Assembly (NCBI RefSeq): GCF_003751225.1
Contig: NZ_RJKE01000001.1
Location: 6,448,001 to 6,512,000 of the forward strand
DNA from: Actinocorallia herbida
GTDB taxonomy: Bacteria > Actinomycetota > Actinomycetes > Streptosporangiales > Streptosporangiaceae
DNA: 64,000 nucleotides
Direction: 5' to 3'
In this document: piece by piece, positions 1 through 7,283 of the stretch
Layout of the letters: each line of letters opens with the position of its first letter
How positions within the stretch are numbered: the stretch's first letter is position 1
The notes under the pieces: generated by a model
Seen by the model: only the letters and a program-made list of their open reading frames with translations
What the model was told of the DNA's origin: nothing
Databases searched by the model: none
Program-made: the position numbers and the translations under genes

Positions 1-291
1 GACGCGGTGCTCGGCGCGGAGACCGCCCGCGCTCTTCACCGGATCGTCCAGGAGGCGGTGACGAACGCGCTGCGGCACTCGGCGTCCGGCCGCATCCGGA
101 TCGGGCTCGCCCGCGACGGCGGCCGGGTGCGGCTCGACGTCGTGAACGAGGGCACCGGATTCGCCGACCCCGAGCCCGGCCGCGGCATGGCCGGGATGCG
201 GCGGCGGGCGACCGAGGCGGGCGGGGAGTTCCACGCGGGCGCCACCTCCGAGGGCTTCGCCGTCCGCGTCGTCCTGCCGGAGGCGGCATGA
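1..291 (+). CDS. Sensor histidine kinase, C-terminal part (NarL/LiaS type), cut by window edge
   Basis: Only the C-terminal ATP-binding (HATPase) end is inside the window; the reading frame is open to base 1, so the 5' part lies outside. The visible part shows the N-box (HRIVQEAVTNALRHS) followed by a DVVNEGTGF segment equivalent to the G1 region and a GRGMAGMRRRA segment equivalent to the G2 box, an arrangement typical of HisKA_3-type kinases. The stop overlaps the start of the response regulator by four bases (ATGA), so the two are translationally coupled and form a two-component pair. The signal sensed cannot be told from this fragment. Confidence 0.9.
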   Translation, partial: DAVLGAETARALHRIVQEAVTNALRHSASGRIRIGLARDGGRVRLDVVNEGTGFADPEPGRGMAGMRRRATEAGGEFHAGATSEGFAVRVVLPEAA

Positions 292-932
292 TCCGCGTCT
301 TCCTCGCCGATGACGATCCGCTCGTCCGCGCCACCCTCCGGGCGCTGCTCTCGGCCGAACCCGACATGACCGTCGTCGGCGAGGCGGCGAGTGCCTACCG
401 CGCGGTCGAAGGCGTGCGGGCGACCCGCCCCGACGTGGTGCTCATGGACGTGCGGATGCCGGGCCCCGACGGGGTGCAGGCGACCCGAGAGATCCTCGCC
501 CAGCCCTCACCGCACCCGCGCATCCTGGTCCTCACCACCTTCGACCTCGACGAGATCGTGGACGGGGCGATCGCCGCCGGAGCCGACGGGTTCCTGCTCA
601 AGCGCGCCACCCCCGAGGAGATCGTCGCGGCGGTGCGCTCGGTGGCCCGCGGCGACGCCGTCCTGTCGCCCCAGGTCACCCGCCGCCTGCTGCGCGATCT
701 CGCCGCCCGGCCCAAACCCGACCCTCTACCGGTCCCCCTCACCGAGCGGGAATCGGCCGTCCTCCGCGAACTCGCCCGCGGCCTGTCCAACCCCGAGATC
801 GCCGACGCCCTGGGCGTCTCCCTGGAGACGGTGAAGACCCACGTCAAAGCGGTCCTGCTCAAGATCGGCGCCCGAGACCGCACCCAAGCCGCCGCCTGGG
901 CCTACCGCACAGGCTTCCCCGGCCTCCCCTGA
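288..932 (+). CDS. Two-component response regulator, NarL/LuxR family
   Basis: A 214-residue DNA-binding response regulator. The receiver domain occupies about residues 1-120, with the acidic pair DD near residues 8-9 (FLADDDP), the phosphoacceptor Asp in VVLMDVRMPGPDG, the Thr of LVLTTFD and the Lys of FLLKRATPEE. A C-terminal LuxR-type helix-turn-helix follows from about residue 145 (LTERESAVLRELARGLSNPEIADAL and LETVKTHVKAVLLKIGARDR). It is coupled to the upstream kinase by an ATGA overlap and is presumably phosphorylated by it. Its last codons (YRTGFPGLP and stop) lie inside the first copy of a degenerate repeat that continues downstream. Confidence 0.95.
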   Translation: MIRVFLADDDPLVRATLRALLSAEPDMTVVGEAASAYRAVEGVRATRPDVVLMDVRMPGPDGVQATREILAQPSPHPRILVLTTFDLDEIVDGAIAAGADGFLLKRATPEEIVAAVRSVARGDAVLSPQVTRRLLRDLAARPKPDPLPVPLTERESAVLRELARGLSNPEIADALGVSLETVKTHVKAVLLKIGARDRTQAAAWAYRTGFPGLP

Positions 933-1262
933 GGCGTCGGGAGCTGGGCCGGCACGGCGAGACCGCCCACCGCCAGAACGCCTTCCCGACCTCCCTGAAG
1001 GGATCGGAGGCCGGCCAAGACGGCGGAGCCGCCCACCGCCAGAACGCTTCCCCGGGCCATCCGAAGCCGGGCCAGAACGGTGAGACCGCCCTACACCAGC
1101 GCGGCTCCCGGCCTCCCTTGAGAGGCCGGGAGGGGGAGCAGCGACCAGCGCTGCCGGCAGGCCCGCGATTTCGCCCGCCCGCCCCGGGGGCGGTAGCGGG
1201 CCAGACCGGCCGGGCACCCACCGGTAGGACGCTTCCCAGCCTCCTTGCGGGGTTGGAGGCCC
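905..1262 (+). repeat. Degenerate tandem repeat, ~57-68 bp units, after the response regulator
   Basis: Recurring landmarks are the run CCGCCCACCGCCAGAACGC (near 963 and 1029, weaker near 1086 and 1206) and a GCTTCCC/GCCTTCCC run (near 912, 980, 1046, 1231). Most units contain a short hairpin of the type GCCTCC...GGAGGC. The first, poorly preserved copy covers the stop codon of the response regulator. The block fills the stretch to the stop of the convergent HAD gene; I see no gene in it. It could act as a set of weak terminators, or be a decayed interspersed repeat. Confidence 0.6.
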
Positions 1263-1313
1263 GCGGCGGCTCGTTCGGGAGCCGTGGTGGCCGGGTGGTC
1301 GCTCAGGAGGGGG

Positions 1314-1952
1314 TCAGAGGCCCGCGAGGGTGAGGGCGGTCAGGAGGGTGTCCACCACGGGGGCGCCGGTGGATTCCAGCTCGGTGCGGCGCTGCATGCC
1401 GCCGGTGTAGAGGACGGCCTGGGCGCCGATGTGGGCCGCGGCGAGTGCGTCGTCTGCGGCGTCGCCGATGACGGTGAGGTCGGCGGGGGCGATGCCGAGG
1501 GCCGCGGCATGGCGAACCAGGTGCTCGGCCTTGCCGCCGCCCGGCGCGCCGACGAGCCCGTCGACGCGGGTGAAGTAGCGGGTGATCCCGAAGCCCTCGA
1601 CGAGCCCCGTGAGCTGGTCGTGCCTGGCCATCGACAGGATCGACTGGCTGCGCCCGGCGCCCGTGACGTGGTCGAGGGCCGTGAGGGCGTCGGCGGTCAG
1701 CGGCGCGGCCGGCAGGAGCTGCTCGTAGCTGACGTGGAAGGCCTCGTCCATCCGCTCCCACTCGCCCTCGCGGAGGGGGCGGCCGAGCAGTTTCTCGTAG
1801 GCGACCCAGATCGGCCGGGTGTAGGCCGCGCGGATCTCATGGCCGCTGATCCCCTCGGCCTCCGTCCCCAGGAACGCCGCGGCGCTCGCGCCGAGGACGA
1901 TGTCCAGGTCGTCGAAGAGGGTTCCGTTCCAGTCCCACACAATGTGACGCAC
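1314..1952 (-). CDS. HAD-superfamily phosphatase (phosphoglycolate phosphatase-like)
   Basis: 212 residues, GTG start. HAD motif I is DWNGTLFDD at residues 7-15, with Asp7 the expected nucleophile; motif II is probably the Ser in SILSMARHD; the Lys of GGGKAEHLV and VIGDAADDALAA supply motifs III and IV. A helical cap lies between motif I and motif II, as in the Gph/PGP subgroup. It probably hydrolyses a small phosphorylated metabolite in the cytoplasm; the substrate cannot be told. No Shine-Dalgarno is evident, but a TAGAAT hexamer lies just upstream on the coding strand (1959-1964), so the transcript may be leaderless. It is monocistronic. Confidence 0.85.
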   Translation of the reverse strand: MRHIVWDWNGTLFDDLDIVLGASAAAFLGTEAEGISGHEIRAAYTRPIWVAYEKLLGRPLREGEWERMDEAFHVSYEQLLPAAPLTADALTALDHVTGAGRSQSILSMARHDQLTGLVEGFGITRYFTRVDGLVGAPGGGKAEHLVRHAAALGIAPADLTVIGDAADDALAAAHIGAQAVLYTGGMQRRTELESTGAPVVDTLLTALTLAGL

Positions 1953-2013
1953 CGCTGCATTCTAGGCACCGCGGAAAGGTGCCCACCTCACCTTGTCCAC
2001 CTGCGGAAACGCC

Positions 2014-2049
2014 GACGGGCGGCGCCCCGTACAGGGGTCGCCGCCCGTC
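2014..2049 (-). terminator. Hairpin terminator after the YceI gene
   Basis: Two perfect 11-base arms (GACGGGCGGCG and its complement, 2014-2024 and 2039-2049) enclose a 14-base loop in which CCCC and GGGG can also pair. It lies 20 bases past the stop of the minus-strand YceI gene and before the HAD start. There is no U-tract, as is usual in very GC-rich actinomycetes. Confidence 0.7.
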
Positions 2050-2068
2050 CGGCGCGCGGAGCCGTGGG

Positions 2069-2617
2069 TCAGGCGTTCTTGATCGCCGAGACCTCGAACT
2101 CCAGGTTGATCTTCTCGCTGACCAGCACGCCGCCGGTCTCCAGCGCGGCGTTGAAGTTCACGCCGTAGTCGCTGCGGTTGATGGTGGTCGAACCCTCGAA
2201 GCCGATCCGGGAGTTGCCGAACGGGTCCTTGGCCGCGCCGTGGTACTCGAAGTCCACGGTGACCGACTTGGTGACGTCCTTGATCGTCAGGTCGCCGGTG
2301 ACGCGGAAGACGTCGTCCTTCACCTGCTCCACAGAGGTGGACTTGAAGGTGATCTCCGGGAACTTCTCGACCTCGAGGAAGTCGTTGGTGCGCAGGTGGC
2401 CGTCACGCTGCTCGTTGCGGGTGTCGATGCTGCCGGTGGCGATCGCCAGCTCGACGGACGAGACGGACGGGTCCGAGCCGTTCACCTGGGCGGTGCCGGT
2501 GAACTCGTTGAAGGCGCCCCGGACCTTGGTGACCATGGCGTGCCGGGCGGAGAAACCGATCCGGGTGTGGGCCGGGTCGAGGGTGTAGGTACCGGTGAGC
2601 TCGGAGAGGTCGGACAT
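2069..2617 (-). CDS. YceI-family isoprenoid/lipid-binding protein
   Basis: 182 residues from the ATG at 2617, chosen because AGAGGAG lies a suitable distance upstream and the family begins here (ELTGTYTLDPAHTRIGFSARH). Motifs typical of YceI are the DPAHTRIGF strand, the RDGHLRTNDFLEVEKFPEITFKS block written here only by its ends (RDGHL, PEITFKS), and the GDLTIKDVTKSV strand. YceI proteins form a lipocalin-like beta barrel that binds polyprenoid or amphiphilic ligands. No signal peptide is seen, so this one is probably cytoplasmic. It is divergent from a MarR regulator with a palindrome between them, suggesting control by that regulator. Confidence 0.92.
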   Translation of the reverse strand: MSDLSELTGTYTLDPAHTRIGFSARHAMVTKVRGAFNEFTGTAQVNGSDPSVSSVELAIATGSIDTRNEQRDGHLRTNDFLEVEKFPEITFKSTSVEQVKDDVFRVTGDLTIKDVTKSVTVDFEYHGAAKDPFGNSRIGFEGSTTINRSDYGVNFNAALETGGVLVSEKINLEFEVSAIKNA

Positions 2618-2653
2618 CTTTGGCTCCTCTTGTCTTCGTTCGGACTCGGAAGA

Positions 2654-2669
2654 AGTTGAACTTTCAACT
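2654..2669. promoter_or_regulatory. Palindromic operator between yceI and marR
   Basis: AGTTGAA and TTCAACT form a perfect 7-base inverted repeat separated by CT, in the 97-base gap between the divergent YceI and MarR starts. A TAGAAT -10-like hexamer (2672-2677, plus strand) lies just beyond. Size and position fit a MarR dimer site controlling both genes; this is inference from symmetry and context. Confidence 0.65.
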
Positions 2670-2714
2670 CTTAGAATACGCATCTTTGGTGACATGTCAA
2701 GTAAACTCGAGACC

Positions 2715-3194
2715 ATGACTCGATGGCTCTCCGACCAGGAACAACGCGCCTGGCGCGGTCTCATGGACCTGCACGCCGAACTCTGGTCCGCCGTCGCCCG
2801 CGATCTCCAGGCCAACTCCGGGCTCTCCCAAGGCGACTACGCCATCCTGGCGTGCCTGAGCGAGGCGCCCGGCCGCCGCCAGCGGGTGACCGAGCTGGCC
2901 CAGACGATCCGATGGGAGCGCAGCAGGCTCTCCCACCAGCTCTCGAGGATGGAGAAGCGCGGGCTCGTCGTGCGCACCGAATGCCCGGAGGACGCCCGCG
3001 GCGCCTTCGCCGAGATCACCCCGGACGGACTGACGGTGATCACCGCCGCCGCGCCCGAGCACGTCGCGAGTGTCCGGCGGCACCTGTTCGACGCGCTCAC
3101 CCCTGAGCAGGTCGAGGCCCTGGCCGAAATCTCCGCGGCCGTCCTGGACGGGCTGCGTCAGTCCTCCTCGGCCGGGATGAACGGCAGCACCTGA
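2715..3194 (+). CDS. MarR-family transcriptional regulator
   Basis: 159 residues from the ATG at 2715 (MTRWLSDQEQRAW); an in-frame ATG at 2694 is possible, and neither has a strong ribosome-binding site. It has the winged helix of the MarR family: QGDYAILACLSEAPG, RVTELAQTIRWERSRLSHQLSRMEK (recognition-helix region) and the wing RTECPEDARGAF. It closely resembles the second MarR at 40929-41396 in the opening WL..(D/E)EQ..WR motif and the CLSEAPGR helix, so the two look like paralogues. It is divergent from the YceI gene and probably represses both via the palindrome at 2654-2669. Its 3' end overlaps the convergent membrane-protein gene by 37 bases. Confidence 0.9.
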   Translation: MTRWLSDQEQRAWRGLMDLHAELWSAVARDLQANSGLSQGDYAILACLSEAPGRRQRVTELAQTIRWERSRLSHQLSRMEKRGLVVRTECPEDARGAFAEITPDGLTVITAAAPEHVASVRRHLFDALTPEQVEALAEISAAVLDGLRQSSSAGMNGST

Positions 3195-3493
3195 GTCTCC
3201 ACCGACCCCTGCCGCCTGACCCCGTGCTCCAGCGCCGCCAGGGCGTGCCGCATGGCGCCGTTCTCCCGCAGGAGCTGGTCATTGTCGGCGCGCAGCGAAG
3301 CCACGGTCCGACGGGTGCGCCACAGCGCCACGAGGGCGCCGACGAGGATTCCCACGGCCAGGGCGCCCAGCGCGGGCAGCCACAGGGCGCCCACCCCGGC
3401 GACGAGGAGCAGAAGGACCGCGCCCAGCACCTTCCCCCTGCGCTCCGCCCAGTCCCACGCCTTGTCCACACTCTTGGGAATCCGCACCCGCAC
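3158..3493 (-). CDS. Small membrane protein with coiled coil, unknown function
   Basis: 111 residues, GTG start at 3493 with GGAGG five bases upstream. A basic N-terminal stretch (RVRIPKSVDKAWDWAERRGK) leads into two adjacent hydrophobic segments (about residues 23-40 and 43-60), then a short coiled coil (TVASLRADNDQLLRENGAMR) and an acidic tail ending in EED. No family is recognised. The layout suggests a hairpin in the membrane with a cytoplasmic coiled-coil tail. It is convergent with, and overlaps, the MarR gene. Confidence 0.65.
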   Translation of the reverse strand: MRVRIPKSVDKAWDWAERRGKVLGAVLLLLVAGVGALWLPALGALAVGILVGALVALWRTRRTVASLRADNDQLLRENGAMRHALAALEHGVRRQGSVETQVLPFIPAEED

Positions 3494-3670
3494 CTGGCCT
3501 CCAGTCTCCTTGCCGACTCAGGAAAAACGGCGGAGGCGATCCGGGGTGTTCCCATCCGGCACGGCTGACGGGAATCTCACATTTTGATCGACGGGCACCG
3601 TCCCCCCACGTCGGCATGCCCCACGGGTGAGTCTATCCAGAATGATCTTGAAAAGTACTACGATCATCCG

Positions 3671-4171
3671 ATGAGCACTCCGCACCGCCCGAGCGCCCGC
3701 GTCCTCCTGGTCGACGAGCAGGACCGGCTGCTGCTCTTCCTGGACGGACTGAAGGAGAAGTTCTGGCTCACCCCCGGCGGCGGGATCGACCCGGGCGAGA
3801 CCGTCGAGGAGGCCGCGCTGCGGGAACTGCGCGAGGAGACCGGCCTCATCGTCGCGCCGGACTCCCTCGGCGCGGTCGTCGCGACCACGTCGGGCTACTA
3901 CCTCGCCGACTGGGACGGGGTCATCCGCTCGGCCACCGACACCTACTTCTTCGTGCGGACCGCCCATTTCACCCCCGACACGAGCGGGTTCACCGACTAC
4001 GAGCGCGAGACCGTCCAGGAGCACCGCTGGTGGACTCCCGCCGAGATCGCCGACGCGCCGCCGTCCGTCGTGCCCTGGGGGCTCGCGGGGCTGCTCCCCG
4101 GCCTCCTCGCAGGCCGGATGCCCGCCGCTCCCGTCGCGCTGCCGTGGCACCACCCCGGCGTCACCCCGTGA
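3671..4171 (+). CDS. Nudix hydrolase
   Basis: 166 residues from the ATG at 3671; longer upstream starts are rejected because the family begins with the strand RVLLVDEQDRLLLF. The Nudix box is complete: GGIDPGETVEEAA followed by LRELREETGL, with the REExxEE-type metal-binding glutamates present. The family hydrolyses nucleoside diphosphates linked to another moiety; the substrate cannot be told. The C-terminal part (EHRWWTPAEIADAPPSVVPWGL) matches the usual end of small actinobacterial Nudix proteins. It sits 33 bases upstream of a CoA-binding protein on the same strand and may be cotranscribed. Confidence 0.93.
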   Translation: MSTPHRPSARVLLVDEQDRLLLFLDGLKEKFWLTPGGGIDPGETVEEAALRELREETGLIVAPDSLGAVVATTSGYYLADWDGVIRSATDTYFFVRTAHFTPDTSGFTDYERETVQEHRWWTPAEIADAPPSVVPWGLAGLLPGLLAGRMPAAPVALPWHHPGVTP

Positions 4172-4204
4172 AATAACGCGCGGCCCGCGGGAGTTGGCGG
4201 AGAC

Positions 4205-4633
4205 ATGAGTTCCGAGGACCGCTACGCCGACTCCGCGACCATCCGCCGGCTGCTGTGGGAGTCCGAGACCTGGGCGTTCGTCGGACTGAGCGACGACCCC
4301 CACCGGACGGTCTACGACCAGGCCAGGCGGCTCCAGGAGCGCGGGAAGCGGATCTTCCCCGTGCACCCGACGGCCGAGAAGGTCCTCGGCGAGGAGGTCC
4401 ACCGCTCCCTCGCCGACGTGCCCGAGCCCATCGACGTCGTCGGCGTCTACCGGCGCGCGGCCGCCGCGGGCGCGGTCGTCGACGAGGCGATCCTGGTCGG
4501 TGCCAAGGCGGTGTGGCTGCCCCTGGACGTCATCGACGAGGCGGCCGCGGAACGCGCCTACGCCGCGGGCCTCGACGTCGTGATGGACCGGTGCCCGGCC
4601 ATCGAATGGCGCGCCCATGGCCGCCCGGCGTAG
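4205..4633 (+). CDS. CoA-binding domain protein (YccU-like)
   Basis: 142 residues, the full length of stand-alone CoA_binding_2 proteins. The Rossmann fold begins with TWAFVGLSDDPHRTVY, followed by the RIFPVHPTAEKVLGE and SLADVPEPIDVVGVY strands and the VWLPLDVIDE segment. The C-terminal VVMDRCPAIEW is the family hallmark (MDRCPxIE). These proteins bind CoA, but their physiological role is unsettled. The ribosome-binding site GGCGGAG lies eight bases before the ATG. It is convergent with the next gene, with only nine bases between stops. Confidence 0.9.
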   Translation: MSSEDRYADSATIRRLLWESETWAFVGLSDDPHRTVYDQARRLQERGKRIFPVHPTAEKVLGEEVHRSLADVPEPIDVVGVYRRAAAAGAVVDEAILVGAKAVWLPLDVIDEAAAERAYAAGLDVVMDRCPAIEWRAHGRPA

Positions 4634-4642
4634 CGGCGGGCG

Positions 4643-5086
4643 TCAGCTCCCGGTCCGCAGCTTCTGCTCGGTCTGGGCGAGCAGCCTCTGGGTGCCGAGC
4701 GCGGCGGCCCCCAGAGCCAGCGCGCCGAGGCCCCATCCCCACTCCCCGTCCGACAGCGCACCGACGACGATGAGGCCGAGCAGGCCCAGGAACAGCCGCA
4801 GCGCATACGCGGCCCGCAGCGCCCCGTGGGCCTCGCACCGGTAGGTCCGCAGCGCCGACGTGCCCATCGCGACCGCGAGAATCCCCGGGATCGCCGCCCC
4901 GATGAGGATCACCCCGCGCAGCATCCCGTCGTCGATGAGCACCGCCTGGACGACCATCACGAACGCGAGGGCAGCCCCCGCCGCCGCCCACACCCCTGCC
5001 ACGAGCCCCGCCGTGCGCGCCGCCTCGGCCACCCGCGGATCCCCCGCGTACGGCGACCGCCCCTCGGCTCCAGCCCCTTGCTCCAT
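4643..5086 (-). CDS. Four-helix membrane protein, unknown function
   Basis: 147 residues from the ATG at 5086, which has AGGAGG ten bases upstream. Four hydrophobic segments are visible, at roughly residues 23-45, 50-70, 87-103 and 105-125, arranged as two hairpins; the C-terminus is charged (LLAQTEQKLRTGS). No known domain is recognised. The gene appears monocistronic. The stretch upstream of its start holds a strong palindrome (5216-5239) that may control it. Confidence 0.65.
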   Translation of the reverse strand: MEQGAGAEGRSPYAGDPRVAEAARTAGLVAGVWAAAGAALAFVMVVQAVLIDDGMLRGVILIGAAIPGILAVAMGTSALRTYRCEAHGALRAAYALRLFLGLLGLIVVGALSDGEWGWGLGALALGAAALGTQRLLAQTEQKLRTGS

Positions 5087-5215
5087 GCCGTTCAGCTCCT
5101 CCTGGTCACCTGCGCGGTGGGAGCACCTGCCGAACCGAGCGCGTCCCGTCCCCGACCCGGCACCGGCTCCCGCGTGAACCTTCGTCCGACGACCTGCGCC
5201 GCAAGACCGGGCTAG

Positions 5216-5239
5216 CATATAGACATAACTGTCTATATG
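5216..5239. promoter_or_regulatory. Perfect 10-bp inverted repeat, orphan operator
   Basis: CATATAGACA and TGTCTATATG are perfectly complementary arms around TAAC. The sequence is AT-rich in a very GC-rich region and resembles sites of TetR-family repressors of the LmrA/QacR type (ATAGAC...GTCTAT). It lies 130 bases upstream of the membrane-protein start at 5086 and no TetR gene is adjacent. The stretch from 5087 to 5653 otherwise holds no convincing gene; a 28-codon ORF (5239-5325) starts inside the palindrome. Confidence 0.6.
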
Positions 5240-5600
5240 TGGAGGCCCAGCACGGGACGGAGCGGGGAATCAAAACCGTCACGATCTTGATCGCGCCGAC
5301 CGGAACCCACCGCGATGCGGTCTGATACGACGCTTTGACCGAAGGAGCGGAGATCGTCGCCGACCGGTATCGGTCGTGGCCCTTCTGCGGCAGGGCGGGA
5401 CGGGCGCCGCATGGCGTGCGCACGACGGGGCAACCCGCCGCACGCGGGCAGGAGGCACGGGCTCGTGGAAGACCTCGTCACCCACCCGAACGCAGGCGCA
5501 CCACCACGCAGAACCCGGGCACCGTTACAGGACGCGACTCGGTACCTCCGCCCCCGGAGGAACCACACGAAGGCCGGGGCCACCCGCGTGGGGCCGGGGT

Positions 5601-5664
5601 CGCCCACACCGGGGAGCCGGGTCAGGAAGGAGCGCCCACACCGGGGAGCCGGGTCAGGAGGGGT
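5601..5664. repeat. 32-bp tandem duplication at the 3' end of the PucR-like gene
   Basis: Two direct copies, 5601-5632 and 5633-5664, share their first 27 bases (beginning CGCCCACACCGGGGAGCC). The second copy contains the stop codon of the minus-strand regulator gene (5654-5656), so the first copy is a duplicate of its 3' end lying just outside the gene. It looks like a recent slippage or unequal-recombination product. Confidence 0.8.
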
Positions 5665-6880
5665 CGTCGGTGTGGGTGGGGTTGAGGGCCAGCCAGCCGT
5701 GGAGGACCATGTGGAGCTCCAGGCGCTGGGCGGGGTGGTAGATCTCGTCGCCCAGGAGGCCTTCCAGCTGGCGGACGCGGTAGCGGATGGTCTGGGCGTG
5801 CATGTGGAGGCGCTGGGCGACCTCTGTGGCGTTGAAGCCGGACTCCAGGCAGGCCAGGAGGGTCTCGGCGAGCACGCGGCGCTGCCTGGGGCGCAGTTCC
5901 AGCAGGGGGCCGAGTCTGCGTTCGGCGACCCGCTCGACGAGGTCGGCGTGCGGCACGATGAAAAGGGTCGGCAGGTGCTCTTCGGCGATGACCAGGTCGT
6001 CGTCGGGCAGGTGGCCGCGCCGGGCGAGGTCGAGCGCCCGGTTCGCCCATTCCTGGGAGCGGGCCGCCTCAGCCAGCGGCACCGACGGGCCGAGCGCGGC
6101 GAACCAGCCGCGCAGGCCGTGCTCCAGCATCCGGCGGCGGCCGGGGCCGCCGGGGTCGGGCACGAGGAGGCACGGCTCGGCCAGGTGCAGCCCGACGAGC
6201 ACCTCCGACGGGAGCGCGGGCCGGCGCGCCGGTTCGGCGTCCCGTTCGTGCACCGCGACGACCGCGACGGTCTGCGGGAGGGTCCAGCCCGTCTTGGCGG
6301 CGAGTTCCCTGACCTCCTTGAAGGCCCGCTCGCCCCCGTCCAGGAGGAGCTCCAGCATCCTGCGGCGGCGCCCCTGGAACTCACCGACCTCGCGCGCGCC
6401 CGCCTCGGCGTGCCCGGCGGCGACGGCTTCGGCGAGGATGTCGATGTAGACGAGGACCGAGTTGGTGAGCTGGCCGACGACCGCCCCGGGCAGGTCCTCG
6501 CCGCGCTCGGTGTTGCGCCGCGTGATGTAGTCGATGGTCGCGCGGGTGCCGATCCTGGCCGCGCTCTGCCAGGACTCCATGCTGCGCGCCTCGCGGGCTT
6601 CGCCGACCCCGAGGGCACGGAAGAAGGAGATGGTCTCGCCGGAGTCCAGGTCGGGGTCGATGAGCATGTCGAACCAGTGCCGGATCGCGTACTCGACGGC
6701 GGTGCGCACGACGCCCGAGTACCGCGGGTCGTGCGGCCGCACGTAGTCGGGGATCGACTTCTCGATCTCGGCGACGCCCTCGTCGGCGATCGTGTCCAGC
6801 TCGGGCCGATAGGTGTCGGCGAGGCGGGTGAACGTCTCCTTGTAGGCCCCGTAGTCCAAGACCCCCTGGAGCAGCCCCAC
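5654..6880 (-). CDS. PucR/CdaR-family transcriptional regulator
   Basis: 408 residues. The C-terminal ~60 residues carry the PucR-type helix-turn-helix: LAETLLACLESGFNATEVAQ followed by RLHMHAQTIRYRVRQLEGLLG, a hallmark of this family. The middle region matches the GGDEF-like/CdaR sensory fold seen in actinobacterial members, and the N-terminal ~160 residues are helical (RsbR-like). No transmembrane segment is seen. Such proteins respond to small effectors; the target genes are not evident. The gene is transcribed away from the glycosyltransferase gene, with a 403-base divergent spacer. Confidence 0.85.
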   Translation of the reverse strand: MGLLQGVLDYGAYKETFTRLADTYRPELDTIADEGVAEIEKSIPDYVRPHDPRYSGVVRTAVEYAIRHWFDMLIDPDLDSGETISFFRALGVGEAREARSMESWQSAARIGTRATIDYITRRNTERGEDLPGAVVGQLTNSVLVYIDILAEAVAAGHAEAGAREVGEFQGRRRRMLELLLDGGERAFKEVRELAAKTGWTLPQTVAVVAVHERDAEPARRPALPSEVLVGLHLAEPCLLVPDPGGPGRRRMLEHGLRGWFAALGPSVPLAEAARSQEWANRALDLARRGHLPDDDLVIAEEHLPTLFIVPHADLVERVAERRLGPLLELRPRQRRVLAETLLACLESGFNATEVAQRLHMHAQTIRYRVRQLEGLLGDEIYHPAQRLELHMVLHGWLALNPTHTDDPS

Positions 6881-7283
6881 GCGTCACGTCTCCTCTCGGG
6901 ACCGGGAAAGAGCAAAGTTACTCCGCGTTGCGCTCAGGTTTCAACCGGCGTACGGGGAAATGTCGGGCTGACCGGAGGCAGGGAAGGGACCGCTGGAACG
7001 ATCCGGTCGGGAAAACAAGTGTGAACAGGGTGGCCGGTGGTGAGGACGTCAGCAAGGGTGGAGGCGGTCGCGTCGCGGAAGGGGTGACCGCCTCCCGCCC
7101 CTTACCTCCCTGTAACAAACGGCCGGTAAATGCAACGGAACCGAGATTCGAACGGTTCTTCTCGACCAGGGTCGCCGGGCATAAGATCACGGTAAGCGGT
7201 CAGCAGCAGGTCATCGGCCTGAACCCACCCTCTCGCCACACCGCCCCCCCTTTTGGCGTGCCTTGACGAGAGGTGTTCCTTCT
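6881..7283. other. 403-bp divergent intergenic region
   Basis: This spacer separates the divergent PucR-like and GT2-TagF genes and must hold both promoters. It is less GC-rich than its flanks (for example CTGTAACAAACGG near 7110). A TAAGAT -10-like hexamer lies at 7182-7187 with only a weak -35 candidate. If used, it would leave a leader of about 90 bases before the glycosyltransferase. I see no gene in it. Confidence 0.4.

Noticed and set aside
905-1262. CRISPR array or small-RNA array
   Set aside because: Units differ in length and sequence; hairpins are short and imperfect.
5335-5685. Plus-strand frames between 5335 and 7024
   Set aside because: Either antisense to the PucR-like gene or in low-complexity repeat DNA; no family match.
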